A program made the position numbers and the translations under genes. Below are positions 23,001 to 33,259 of a stretch of DNA of 64,000 bases, piece after piece. The notes under the pieces are model-generated. The model saw nothing but the letters and a program-made list of their open reading frames with translations. It searched no databases and was not told where the DNA came from. Source of the stretch: Azolla caroliniana. Lineage: Eukaryota > Polypodiophyta. The stretch covers positions 5,828,001 through 5,892,000 of the forward strand of contig JBHGNT010000008.1 of the NCBI GenBank assembly GCA_043228905.1, given 5' to 3'. Within the stretch, counting starts at the first letter, position 1; the number at the start of each line of letters is the position of its first letter.

Positions 23001-24302
23001 TAGTTAGTAAAGTAGCTAATTAGCTATCCTAGCTACTACCATAGTTAGTAAAGTAGCTAATTAGCTATCCTAGCTACTACCATAGTTGAGTAAAGTAGCT
23101 AATTAGCTACCATAGTAGCTAATTAGCTATCCTAGCTACTACTATAGTTGTGTAAAGTAGCTAATAAGCTATCCTACTAGCTAATTAGCTATCCTAGTAG
23201 GTAATTAGCTATGGTACTAGCTAATTAGCTAGTACTATAGTTGTGTAAAAAAGCTAATTAGGTATCCTACTAGCTAATTAGCCACTGGCAACTAATTAGC
23301 TATCCTAGTAACTAATTAGCTACTACCATAGTTGTGTAAAGTAGCTAATAAGCTATCCTAGTAGCTAATTAGCTACTAGCAGCTAATTAGCTATCCTAGT
23401 AGCTAATTAGCTATCCTACTAGCTATTAGCTACTACCATAGTTGAGTAAAGTACCTAATTAGCTATCCTACTAGCCTAATTAGCTACTACCATAGTTGAG
23501 TAAAGTACCTAATTAGCTATCCTACTAGCTAATTAGCTACTGGCAACTAATTAGCTATCCTAGTAGCTAATTAGCTATCCTACTAGCTAATTAGCTGCTG
23601 GCAACTAATTAGCTATCCTAACTACTACCATAGTTGAGTAAAGTACCTAATTAGCTATCATACTAGCTAATTAGCTATCGTACTAGCTAATTAGCTATCC
23701 TAGCTTCTACCATAGTTTAGTAAAGTAGCTAATTAGCTATCCTAAATAACTGTCATGTTATTGTAGAATCTTGTGGATTAAGGACGGCACATGATGTGTC
23801 TGGTGCTGATGATGCTGCAACAGATGAGGATACTACTGCCAATGTGGCTGAAAGTAAGAGTCCTGCTATCACATCTCCTTCAGATCAGCTGCACCCTATT
23901 CTTTTGGAACAGTGTACTGAATTAGGCAACGATGTGAAATGCCATGAAATAGTGGAAACAACATGTAAAACTGAGGTTCACAACAACAGTGTTTATGAAC
24001 ACTTGATGCAACATTTCTTCGAGTCTCAAGACCTTGATTCCACCCCACCGAGCCCAACTACTGAAAATGTCCAAACAGATCCCTCTGTACTTGAAAAGCT
24101 AGTTCAAGAAACGGTTGATGTGCAATTAGCTGCTGAGGCGATGGGAAGGTTGTCGGAGGAGGACACACTTGCGCATTGGGTCCTAGAAGCAAGGCTAAAT
24201 GGGGAACCAACCAGAAAAAGGCTGAAGAAGGGGCCACGATCGGGAACAAGACCAGTTACTCGGTCAAGGGGCCCAGACGTAGTGGAGCGAAATACTGTTT
24301 AG
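20031..24302 (+). CDS. Transposon T gene 1: RING-like protein, six predicted exons
   Basis: Predicted exons are 20031-20134, 20231-20287, 20844-21525, 21604-21747, 21832-22165 and 23767-24302. All have GT/AG junctions and consistent phases, and the total is 619 codons. One in-frame TGA at 21238-21240 (codon 186) interrupts exon 3, and the same frame continues on both sides. The N-terminus is Arg/Ser/Lys-rich. Exon 4 and early exon 5 look helical. Exon 5 has a RING-type spacing: CIAC at about 21996-22007, then CNHTYHLLC and FCLGDC. The last exon is acidic and ends in an Arg/Lys-rich tail. RING-like proteins usually act in ubiquitin transfer, but the exact type is unclear. I recognise no homologue. 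Confidence 0.5.
20288..20843 (+). repeat. Telo-box-like repeats in intron 2 of T gene 1
   Basis: Degenerate tandem repeats of about 25-40 bp are built from GATTAGGGTTTCTGATT and related units. They span roughly 20330-20745. TTAGGGTTT (telo-box AAACCCTAA in reverse) occurs about nine times. Confidence 0.75.
22190..23750. repeat. Palindrome array 1 in intron 5 of T gene 1
   Basis: About 1.55 kb is made of TAGCTAATTAGCTA units separated by short linkers (TCC, CTGGCAAC, CATAGTTGTGTAAAG). The 14-mer is its own reverse complement. Higher-order units of about 160 bp recur (for example 22480-22640 and 22640-22800). The array lies between donor 22166 and acceptor 23766. Confidence 0.9.
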
Positions 24303-24551
24303 TTGGATATGATTGTTAGCTTAGGGATTTTGCTAGGGTTTTATGAAGTTTTACTATCCTGTTGGACAAGTAAAACCTCAGATTGGTTGTTGCTTGATCC
24401 ACATTATGTAATGGAACTCTATGATGTTTTTCCAAGATAATTTGAAGAGTGTTGTTCTATGACTGAAACTCTTTGATGTTCAGGATATTGTTTTGTGAGA
24501 CTATTAGTTACTTTGTGAGTGTGAATATGTTGGTGTTTTCTGATGTTGCAG
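24303..24551 (+). other. Spacer or alternative intron between the T gene 1 last exon and the HAD-like exon
   Basis: No separate gene is seen. A canonical acceptor (TTGCAG) ends at 24551. The donor GTAAGA at 23854 in the last exon of gene 1 is in matching phase, so this stretch may be the 3' part of an alternative intron. Confidence 0.4.
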
Positions 24552-25567
24552 AGTCTAAAGGGTTTGATTCTATTGCTCGTAAGGCCAATGGCAATGTGGA
24601 TACTGTTGATGTTGCGGCATGTTTAAAGGGCCCCATCTTGAAAGTAGATGTAGCAACTGACACAAGTGATCTGGTCACACAAGTTGATCAAGCATGTAGC
24701 ACGGATGACTTGGTGTTGCAGGTAGATGCAGCATGTAGCACGGATGACTTGGTGTTGCAGGTAGATGCAGCATGTGATACCAGTGGACTGATATCGAGCA
24801 GAACAGTAGCTACATGCACTGAGGTAATCCAAGGATTGATAACTAAGTCGACAAAACAAGAGCACCAGAATGTGAAGCTAGGCCCAACACAGTTGACTAG
24901 GGGTTTAAAGAGGAAAAGGACACCAGTTGTGTCAGCCGAACCTGAGCTGATTGAGATTGATCGTATCCTACCAGAAAATGGTGTAACAGCGGCTCAGTTT
25001 CAGGAATGGAAACCTAAACCACTAGAAGTCGAAAGAAGAGCCTTGATCTTGGAGCTTGATAAAGTCTTGATGAGTGTGAGATATATGCAGCCAAGGAGGG
25101 ACGCAAATCAGTTTCTAGAGTGGGCTGTGGAATACTTTGATTTGTTTATTTGGAGTGAAAAACCAAAATCAGATGTGTGGAAGTGTTTGGCAAGATTCTT
25201 CCCAAAATGGCGAAGTCGTTTTAAAGGTCAATGGGCACGAGAAAATTGTGAGCAACTGGAAGCTGCAAGATTCAAGAGACTTTCTGATTTTTGGGCTACT
25301 TGGCCTGAATATAATGCCGACAATACATTGATTTTGGATACAGAACATTTCCGACACTACTTCAATATTCGGAGATGCTGTCTCATTCTACCCGAGGAAA
25401 TGCCTGAACAGTACCTGGTGCAAACAGTGAGCTGCCAACTAGGTGCATGGTTGTGGACTCCATACCGAGCTCAATATGCGGATAATATATGTAGACTCGT
25501 TCCACTGACTAGCAAGAGCTTAGCTGTTTATAGGAGATTTGTAGACATTTCCAATGGTAATTTATAA
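24476..25567 (+). CDS. Transposon T HAD/FCP1-like domain protein, probably degraded active site
   Basis: The frame is open from ATG 24476, but the biological exon probably starts at 24552 after a CAG acceptor. Spliced from the GTAAGA donor at 23854 in gene 1, it would give one 808-codon frame. A 14-residue unit (LVLQVDAACSTDD-like) is repeated three times at about 24665-24790. The C-terminal 200 residues resemble NIF/FCP1-type HAD phosphatases: RRALILELDKVL, FDLFIWSEKPKSDVW, and ADNTLILDTEHFRHY. The catalytic DXDXT is ELDKV here, with the first Asp replaced by Glu and the Thr by Val, so phosphatase activity is unlikely. It may be a captured host gene fragment. Confidence 0.55.
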   Translation: MFRILFCETISYFVSVNMLVFSDVAESKGFDSIARKANGNVDTVDVAACLKGPILKVDVATDTSDLVTQVDQACSTDDLVLQVDAACSTDDLVLQVDAACDTSGLISSRTVATCTEVIQGLITKSTKQEHQNVKLGPTQLTRGLKRKRTPVVSAEPELIEIDRILPENGVTAAQFQEWKPKPLEVERRALILELDKVLMSVRYMQPRRDANQFLEWAVEYFDLFIWSEKPKSDVWKCLARFFPKWRSRFKGQWARENCEQLEAARFKRLSDFWATWPEYNADNTLILDTEHFRHYFNIRRCCLILPEEMPEQYLVQTVSCQLGAWLWTPYRAQYADNICRLVPLTSKSLAVYRRFVDISNGNL

Positions 25568-26169
25568 ATATGTAAAGAGATGACATTATTCAATGAAGAA
25601 TTTAATTACTTGTTCCCACTGTACTTATCTACTGTTTAATTTGAGGAATATGTTGCAGATTGTTGATTTCATTCTATTGATGACTATTTAGCTATTGACA
25701 GCTAATTAGCTGCATTTGTACAGCTAATTAGCTACTGATGACTATTTCGCTATAACTTATAACTTAAAACTTAACAAAAAAGACATGATTTTATTGAGAA
25801 AGAAGCACAGAAAGCAGACTGTATACAAGAAATTGATTCCAAACAAATTTATTGATCTGTTTTCGCGAAATACATGTTTGTTTTACAAGAGAACATGGTA
25901 AGTGCTACTTGTAGCTACAAATTCCATGGCATACTATTGTAAATACATTTGTACAGCTAATTAGCTGCATTTGTACAGCTAATTAGCTACTGATGACTAT
26001 TTCGCTATAACTTATAACTTAAAACTTAACAAAAAAGACATGATTTTATTGAGAAAGAAGCACAGAAAGCAGACTGTATACAAGAAATTGATTCCAAACG
26101 AATTTATTGATCTGTTTTCACGAAATACATGTTTGTTTTACAAGAGAACATGGTAAGTGCTACTTGTAG
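25568..26169. repeat. 255-bp direct duplication between the convergent T genes
   Basis: Two nearly identical copies lie about 255 bp apart, roughly 25695-25949 and 25950-26204. The second copy contains the last codons and the 3' flank of the minus-strand gene. Each copy holds two TAGCTAATTAGCTA-like palindromes. Nothing else is coding here. Confidence 0.85.
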
Positions 26170-29100
26170 CTACAAATTCCATGGCATACTATTGTAAATA
26201 CATTCATACACATTAGCACCAACAGTGTATAAACCGGAGCAGCTATTGTATTCTGACATTGGGACGTTGATGCATCTGACCAAATGAGAGTACATATACG
26301 CCGCTGGTTTGTCTTCTAACAGCCTGTACACATATTCGTAGTCATCTAGTTTTGCATAAAAAATGCCTTCGATGTAGAATGTCCCGGCAGATACAAAATT
26401 TCCCCATGCATCTACAATATTCTGCCTTGCACACTGTTTACTAACCGTGCACTTTAATATATAGAAATCAGCACCCTCTGAATTGCCTTCTTCAGCATTT
26501 ACAGCGAAGTTATCCCCAACGTTCAGGACATCACTCAAAGTATCTCCAAGTCCCTCATATGTGAAGTCAGCATTCTGCCCTGTTTCTCCATCAACTGCTT
26601 CCTTATCATTCAGAGTGTGATACTCCCAATTCTGAATGTATGCTTTGTTTAGACAATATCTCCAATTTCCCTGCACACAATGGAAGCAAAAACAAGTCAA
26701 TTCTCTAACCGCAATACAATGACCATCCAACCTGGAATAACCGCGAACAGCATGCAGAGATCGCAATTCGGGAATTCCTTGGCACTCCCAGGTCTTCTCC
26801 CTATTTACTTCATCTATCTTCACTTCCCAAAATTCACGTTTGATATCTCGAACTTGCGAGGAATAAACACCTGTGGCACTCGTCGACATATTTGTTCTTA
26901 AAAATTCAACTACATGTGATGCACAATTCATGTGCACACCATCTGTCTTTAGTTGTTCATGGGTAAGTGCCCGCTTTATAACAGCCCCTGCACCATCATG
27001 TTCACCTTTACCATGGCCAGACCCAAAAAAATTCCATCTCATCTCCAAACCTGTTATAGCAGGATACCTCCCCACAAAATAAAATGGACGTCGAGCCTTG
27101 AATTGTGACGCACATGTGCAAACTGTATTAGTTAGGGATGCGCTATGGTGACGTAGTAGATTAACAGAGTCCTTCAGAAAACCCATCTGTACATGGTAAA
27201 TGCAACAACATGTGTATCGATCCTTTAAGCGTCTCACAAAGTGTGGCTTAAGAGACTCGAATGTTCGTAGTTGAACTTTGATAGTTGGATGCATTCGTTT
27301 GAACCTAATAAATAAATCGACCTGCGTAATAAAGGGGAATTAGTTATTCTCGTAACTAGCTAACTATCCTAGTAGCTAATTAGCTATTCTAGTAGCTAGT
27401 TAGCTATTCTAGTAGCTAATTAGCTATTCTAGTAGCTAGTTAGCTATTCTAGTAGCTAATTAGCTATCATGGTAGCTAATTAGCTGTCCTAGTAGCTAAT
27501 TAGTTGTCCTAGTAGCTAATTAGCTATCATGGTAGTTAATTAGCTGTCGTAGTAGCTAATTAGCTATCATGGTAGCTAATTAGCTATTCTAGTAGCTAAT
27601 TAGCTATTCTAGTAGCTAATTAGCTATCATGGTAGCTAATTAGCTGTCGTAGTAGCTAATTAGCTATCATGGTAGCTAATTAGCTGTCCTAGTAGCTAAT
27701 TGGTTGTCCTAGTAGCTAATTAGCTATCATGGTAGCTAATTAGCTGTCGTAGTAGCTAATTAGCTATCATGGTAGCTAATTAGCTATTCTAGTAGCTAAT
27801 TAGCTATTCTAGTAGCTAATTAGCTATCATGGTAGCTAATTAGCTGTCGTAGTAGCTAATTAGCTATCATGGTAGCTAATTAGTTGTCCTAGTAGCTAAT
27901 TAGTTGTCCTAGTAGCTAATTAGCTATCATGGTAGCTAATTAGCTGCTCTAGTAGCTAATTAGCTATCATGGTGGCTAATTAGCTTTCCTAGTAACTAAT
28001 TAGCTATCATGGTAGCTAATTAGCTGGTCTAGTAGCTAATTAGCTATCATGGTGGCTAATTAGCTTTCCTAGTAACTAATTAGCTATCATGGTAGCTAAT
28101 TAGCTGGTCTAGTAGCTAATTAGCTATCATGGTAGCTAATTAGTTGGTCTAGTAGCTAATTAGCTATAATGGTGGCTGATTAGCTTTCCTAGTAACTAAT
28201 TAGCTATCATGGTAGCTAATTAGCTGGTCTAGTAGCTAATTAGCTATCATGGTAGCTAATTAGCTATCTCGGTGGCTAATTAGCTGTCCTAGTAACTAAT
28301 TAGCTATCATGGTAGCTAATTAGTTGGTCTAGTAGCTAATTAACTATAATGGTGGCTAATTAGCTATCCTAACTAATTAGCTATCATGGTAGTAGCTATT
28401 GAGAGTAGCCAGTTACCTATGTAGTAGCTATCATAGTAGCTAATTAGCTATCATGGTAGCTAATTAGCTTTCCTAGTAGCTAATTAGCTGGTAATAACGA
28501 AATAGCTAACTAGCTACCATGATAGCTAACTAGCTAGCAGTACAGCTAATTATCTGGCAGTACCTAAATTAGCTATTGAGAATAGCTAATTAGCTATCAT
28601 GGTAGTAACTATTGAGAGTAGCTAGTTACCTATGTAGTAGCGATCCTAGTAGCTAACTGAGGTAAATGTAACTGATAAGCTAATTAGCTTTTCTGCTAAC
28701 TGAGCTAATTAACTTTCCGAGTAGAGTCAAAACAAATGTTGAGATAAATGTAAATACCTGAGGTACATCAAGAAGATGAATGGGATGCTCCTCGTATTGA
28801 TTTCTTCCAACACGTTTCCTGCATAAATCCTTTTTATTGGGTGAAACCCTACTCTCATTAGTCCAAAACATTGTGATTACATCCTTGATTTCAAATGTTA
28901 TGGGTGTCATTGGCTTACATCTTGTAGTTAGCTTTAGTAGACTAGTTCCTTCACCCGAGGAAATTATACGGTTCATTGTATTGTACACTGTTTTTCTACT
29001 AACACCAATTACCTTAGATAGCTCACTGATGTTTATATCGTCAACATCACTATTAAGTAACATCATTAGACTAGACCTTTTTAAGACAAGATCATCTTCT

Positions 29101-29507
29101 GACTTGCTCATGGATACGAAACTATTACGAAGATTATTTACTAAAATAGATGATATGTTTGCATTAAGACCATCACAATCAACTAAGTTCTTTATCGATG
29201 GATCATTACATATTCCATAAAGTACTACCTTCTTTTCTTCATTGCTGATGTGCTTGGTTTGAACATTGAAATAGTCTACAACCTTTCTCTCTATGATGGT
29301 AGTCGCATTACTTACATTCTCAGCTAAACTATCCTTACCTTTACTGAGTGTGGCTTTCGTATCCTTCAACAATTGACGATGTTTCCTTTTTTTTTCTGCC
29401 CAATAGTTTCGTATGGCTTGTTGTGTCCTGATAACATCATCCCTATCCTTATGATCATTGAGGGGTAATTCTAAACACCCTTCTTCCCCTTCCATTTGGC
29501 TAGACAT
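26170..29507 (-). CDS. Transposon T gene 2: transposase-like protein, two exons
   Basis: On the minus strand, exon 1 is 29507-28758 (250 codons, donor CAG|GTATTT). Exon 2 is 27321-26170 (383 codons plus stop, acceptor ACGCAG|GTCG). Both junctions are phase 0 and the spliced product is 633 residues. Exon 1 has a charged N-terminus and a helix-turn-helix-like segment (ISELSKVIGVSRKTVYNTM). Across the junction lie Phe/Arg-rich and TCCCIYH segments, then CASQFKARRPFYF, FFGSGHGKGEHDGAGAVIKR and CFCFHC. I recall this W-x-FF-x-SHGKG-x-x-DG pattern from uncharacterised DDE-like transposases. The region that normally precedes the QFK block, with the acidic residues, seems missing, so the copy may be inactive. 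Confidence 0.6.
27340..28720. repeat. Palindrome array 2 in the intron of T gene 2
   Basis: About 1.38 kb of tandem 20-bp units (TAGCTAATTAGCTATCATGG and variants) runs in exact register from about 27361 to 28370, then becomes irregular. Each unit contains the 14-bp palindrome. The array fills the intron between 28757 and 27322 of the minus-strand gene. Confidence 0.95.
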
Positions 29508-29840
29508 GTTAAAACCCTAAATTTCCAGAAAAAAAAACAAGTATTAAAGATAGCTATGGGCAACAACAATACACAAAAATATTCCACACAATACACAAGA
29601 TTAGACACAACAATACACAAGATAATCAATAGACAGAAAAGTTATTGCAATCCAAGACCGAACAGTAGAGGATTTCACTCTGTTGGATCCAACAGTTGAG
29701 GAGGCGATCCAAGACCGACCAATGGCAACAACTGAGTGTAGAATGTTGCCGTTGGATGAGTGAACTCCGTCAAATCGAAATGTGGAAGCAATCCAGGACT
29801 GGACAGTAGTGGCAACTGAGTATAGAATGATGGCAATGGA
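29508..29840 (-). other. Upstream region of T gene 2
   Basis: This is a short AT-rich leader followed by variants of a GTTGGATCCAAC/GACCGAACAGT pattern related to the 83-bp array. It is the presumed promoter of the transposase-like gene. I see no clear TATA box. Confidence 0.35.
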
Positions 29841-30580
29841 GGAGAGAACCCCGTCAGATTGAACAGTTACCGATGATGCTTGAAACGCACATAGAAGGCA
29901 CTTGAGAATAGAGTGGCATAGAGAAGAGAACCCCGTCAGATTGAACAGTTACCAATGATGCTTGAAACGCACAGTAGCGGCCCCTGAGTGAGAGTGGAAA
30001 AGAGAAGAGAACCCCGTCAGATTGAACAGTTACCAATGATGCTTGAAACGCACAGTAGCGGCCCCTGAGTGAGAGTGGAAAAGAGAAGAGAACCCCGTCA
30101 GATTGAATAGCTCTTTGATTATGCTTGGAACGCACAGTAGCAACCCCTGAGTGTAGAGTGGCAAAGAGAAGAGAACCCCGTCAGATTGAACAGCTCTTTG
30201 ATGATGCTTGGAACGCACAGCAGCGGCCCCTGAGTGTAGAGTGGCACAGAGAAGAGAACCCCCTCAGATTGAACAGCTCTTTGATGATGCTTGGAACGCA
30301 CAGTAATGGCCTCTGAGTGTAGAGTGGCACAGAGAAAAGAACCCCCTCAGATTGAACAGCTCTTTGATGATGCTTGGAACGCACAGTAATGGCCCCTGAG
30401 TGTAGAGTGGCACAGAGAAGAGAACCCCGTCAGATTGAATAACTCTTTGATGATGCTTGGAATGCATAGTAGTGGCCCCTGAGTGTAGAGTGTCACAGAG
30501 AAGAGAACCCCGTCAGATTGAGCAGCTCTTTGATGATGCTTGGAACGCACAGTAGCGGCCCCTCAGTGTAGAGTGGCGGC
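29841..30580. repeat. 83-bp tandem array upstream of T gene 2
   Basis: About nine copies of an 83-bp unit are present (GAGAACCCCGTCAGATTGAA, then TTGATGATGCTTGGAACGCA). The period is regular from about 29930 to 30560. Open frames on the minus strand are by-products of the repeat, since unit length is not a multiple of 3 yet all frames stay open. Confidence 0.9.
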
Positions 30581-30904
30581 AGGTGGACTCGATAGGGTTT
30601 AGCAACAGTGGTAGCAACTAACCCACAGTACTCAACTAGAGATGGCCTACGTGATGTGGCAAAGGATCATGCATAATGGACCTAGGAATTCGATATATAA
30701 TTTATGGTACACATTTATGGTGCACACATCAATTTATGTTGCACATTTATGGCACTCATTTACATATGTAATTAAGACACTCTAGTATTTTCAATGGTAG
30801 TTTTTTGCATACTTAATTTATTAATGATGGCTTTTTACTAAAATGACTATTTATCAATGGTAGCTTTTTGCATAGCTAATTAGCTATGTCAAGGACATAG
30901 CTAA
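30581..30904. other. Right subterminal region of T
   Basis: AT-rich sequence without a gene. TAGCTAATTAGCTA recurs at about 30876-30889 just inside the right TIR, mirroring the left end. Confidence 0.5.
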
Positions 30905-30930
30905 TTGTTTCCACTCGCATGCTTTCACCC
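30905..30930 (-). repeat. Right TIR of transposon T
   Basis: This is the reverse complement of the left TIR with one mismatch, followed by TATA (30931-30934) and copia C integrase sequence. Confidence 0.9.
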
Positions 30931-30934
30931 TATA

Positions 30935-33176
30935 ACACTTATAACCCTACTGCTCGTCCGAGTAGCCGACCAAGATACACTTCTCGGCTTTCGCGTCCAA
31001 CTTCCTCCATTTCTCCTTCGGCATATGCACTCTGAAAATTCTCAAGTGTCGTAGATTCGGCTTCCTTCCGAAATACTACTCATGCGCCGACACTTTGTCT
31101 CCGATTCGATTTTGGATGTATACCACGGTTCGTACCGCCTCGGCCCAATAGAACTTGGGCAAGCTCTTTTCCTCCAACATTGCTCATGTCGGTTCTACAA
31201 CTGACTGATTCTTCCTCTTGGCCACACCGTTTTGCTCTGGCGTGTATCTACAACTGAATTCGCATCGAATTCCCATATGTTGCAGATAGTTATTGAATTG
31301 ACAGGAAAAGTACTCTTTTCTGCCATCTGACCGCAAGCACTTGATCTTCCGTCCTGTTTTCATTTCCACGAACCCTTTGAGGTCCCGAAAACAGTCGAAG
31401 ACTTCACTCTTCTTCTTGATGAGATAGATCCACGTGTGCCGCGTATGGTCGTCGATGAAGGAGACAAAATATCGACTCCCGCCAAGACTAACGTTCTATG
31501 CCGGCCCCCATACATCGGAATGTATCAAGTCGAGCTTGTTCCAACTCCGGTTACGCTCGTTAGGGAAAGGAAGCCGGTGCTGCTTCCCGAATTGGCAGGC
31601 TTCACAAATTCGTGCCTTCCGGCCACTAAATTTGGGCAATCCGAACACCACCTGCTTCGATTGCAAGTCCTGAAGCCGTTGATAGTTGATGTGGCCTATC
31701 CGCTTGTGCCATAAGTCGATATCCGACTCGACTTTTTGTCCTTTTGCGAACATTGCGGTGCCACCGTCACTAGGGTCGAGGATAAACATCCTCCCGTCTC
31801 TGCGCCCTTGCGCAATAACTCAGCCTTCTTCTTCGATGAAGCACCCAAGATGCGTGAACCTGACTTGCATCCCCTGGTCGACGATCTGCCCGACCAACAC
31901 CAGATTCTTCGTGATTGTGGGGACGTGTAACACGTTCATGAGTTTCCCTTTCTGCCTAACATGGCTCAGGGGAACTTCACCGACATTCGCGATCAGATGC
32001 AGAGTGTCGTCTCCGGTTGCGAGTACTCCCGGTTGCATCGGTTTCTCAAGTTATGAGAACCATTCCTCGTGGCACGTCATGTGATTTGACGCACCGGAGT
32101 CGACATACCACACCTCGTCCGATTTCGGGGTGGACATCTTCATCGAGTTCGCTTTGTGTCTCATCACGAAGGCTGACACTTTTCCGGCTTTTCCGGACCC
32201 TGTGGCGTAGTGTGATCGTTGCCGATTTCCTTTGTCGGTTTGTCCGGAACTTGATCCGGATCCGGTTCTCTCTGAATTGGTGCGCTTTTTCCAGCACTCG
32301 CTCTCCTTGTGACCTTTTTTGCCACAATACCAACATTCTGCAACGGATTTCCCTTGCCGGTTCTCGTCGCCTCGACTCCCCCTATTTCCGGAGGGTCTGG
32401 AATTGCTATCGGCATCACTTCGGTGCCTTCTTCCTTGATCCTGTCGGCCACCTCCATTGCGCACCGACTCGCCTCATCCGCCACGACCACTAGGCCTATC
32501 TCTCTCCATGTACAGCATCTTGTTGTCGGAATGCGTGCTTGTCGACGCACCCGTGTGGTTGTCCTCTATAAGGAGCATCAACTGCAGGTCGAAAAACGAC
32601 AGCGTATTCTCCCGTGTACACATAACAGTTCGGAATGCTCCGAACTTCTACGCCAGTCCCCCAAGACAGATCTGCACCATCTTGCCTTCCTCGATGTTCA
32701 CATCGATAGAGGCTAAGAAGTCACATATCTCTTTGATCTTCGAGGTGTAATCAGCCACCGATGGAGGCTAGAGAGTCGCAAATGTCCTTGATTTTGGAGG
32801 TGTAGTCTGCCACCGACAAGTCGTGTTGTCGTAGGTTGCTCAACTCTTGTTGGAGTTGAAACTTCCTGGCTGTAGTGCTTGCGGCGAAAATCTTCTTCAG
32901 ATTTCCCCAAGCATCTTTTGGCGTTTTTGCATCCTGAATGTAGCTTAGGAGTTGTTCGCCCACACAAGACACGAAGCAATACAATACTCTGCTCGCCGAC
33001 TGTTCCCACACCGGGAAATCTTTGTGTGTCGATTCAGGTGCTGTATCATTTGCTCTGTCAACATAGCTCCAGTAACCATGCCTGAGCAGGTACTGATGCA
33101 TCTTGTAGGACCAAGACGCGTAGTTGTTTCTGTCGAGCTTCTCTGTCGGAAGCGAGCTAGCCATGCCTCTATCCAT
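30935..33176 (-). pseudogene. Copia C gag, protease and integrase
   Basis: On the minus strand, gag opens at ATG 33176 (LDRNNYASWSYKMHQYLL) and runs to about 32751. There a 55-bp tandem duplication (32706-32760 and 32761-32815) shifts the frame. The gag end holds a zinc knuckle (CWYCGKKGHKESEC, about 32345-32305). The protease motif VDSGASNHMT lies near 32095-32065. The GAG-pre-integrase region follows (LWHKRIGHINY near 31715; CEACQFGKQ near 31610). Integrase core pieces run from about 31480 to 30950, including LRSDGRKEYF and PEQNGVAKRKN, where Lys replaces the catalytic Glu. The VGYSDEQ segment at about 30965 leads to the T insertion. Confidence 0.85.
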
Positions 33177-33247
33177 TGGTTTTACCTGTTCTTCTTGGTT
33201 GGTTTTCCCTTCAAGCTATGTCAGTTGTAGAGGTTCTCAACCCTTGC

Positions 33248-33259
33248 GCTCTGATACCA
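33248..33259 (-). other. Primer binding site of copia C (initiator Met tRNA)
   Basis: The minus strand reads TGGTATCAGAGC immediately next to the 5' LTR, the same primer type as copia 1 and copia E. Confidence 0.9.

Larger units (their letters stand above)
19780..30930. mobile_element. DNA transposon T (11.15 kb, GGGT TIRs)
   Basis: The element is bounded by 26-bp inverted repeats with one mismatch (GGGTRAAAGCATGCGAGT...). It is flanked by TATA on both sides (19776-19779 and 30931-30934). Removing it with one TATA restores the copia C integrase frame, which fixes the boundaries. Because the target is palindromic, a 2-bp AT or TA duplication cannot be excluded. It carries a plus-strand transcription unit (20031-25567) and a minus-strand transposase-like gene (29507-26170), converging on 25568-26169, plus several tandem arrays. 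I cannot assign a superfamily: the TSD excludes Mutator (9-11 bp) and hAT (8 bp). Confidence 0.85.

Noticed and set aside
22190-23750. CRISPR-like array
   Set aside because: The units are short palindromes in direct tandem with no unique spacers, in a eukaryotic intron.
29854-30550. Repetitive protein on the minus strand (several overlapping 60-70 codon frames)
   Set aside because: They are translations of the 83-bp tandem repeat, shifting frame with each unit, and have no coding features.
19780-30930. Mutator-like (MULE) element carrying host genes
   Set aside because: The target duplication is at most 4 bp, while Mutator makes 9-11 bp, and no MULE transposase motif is seen.
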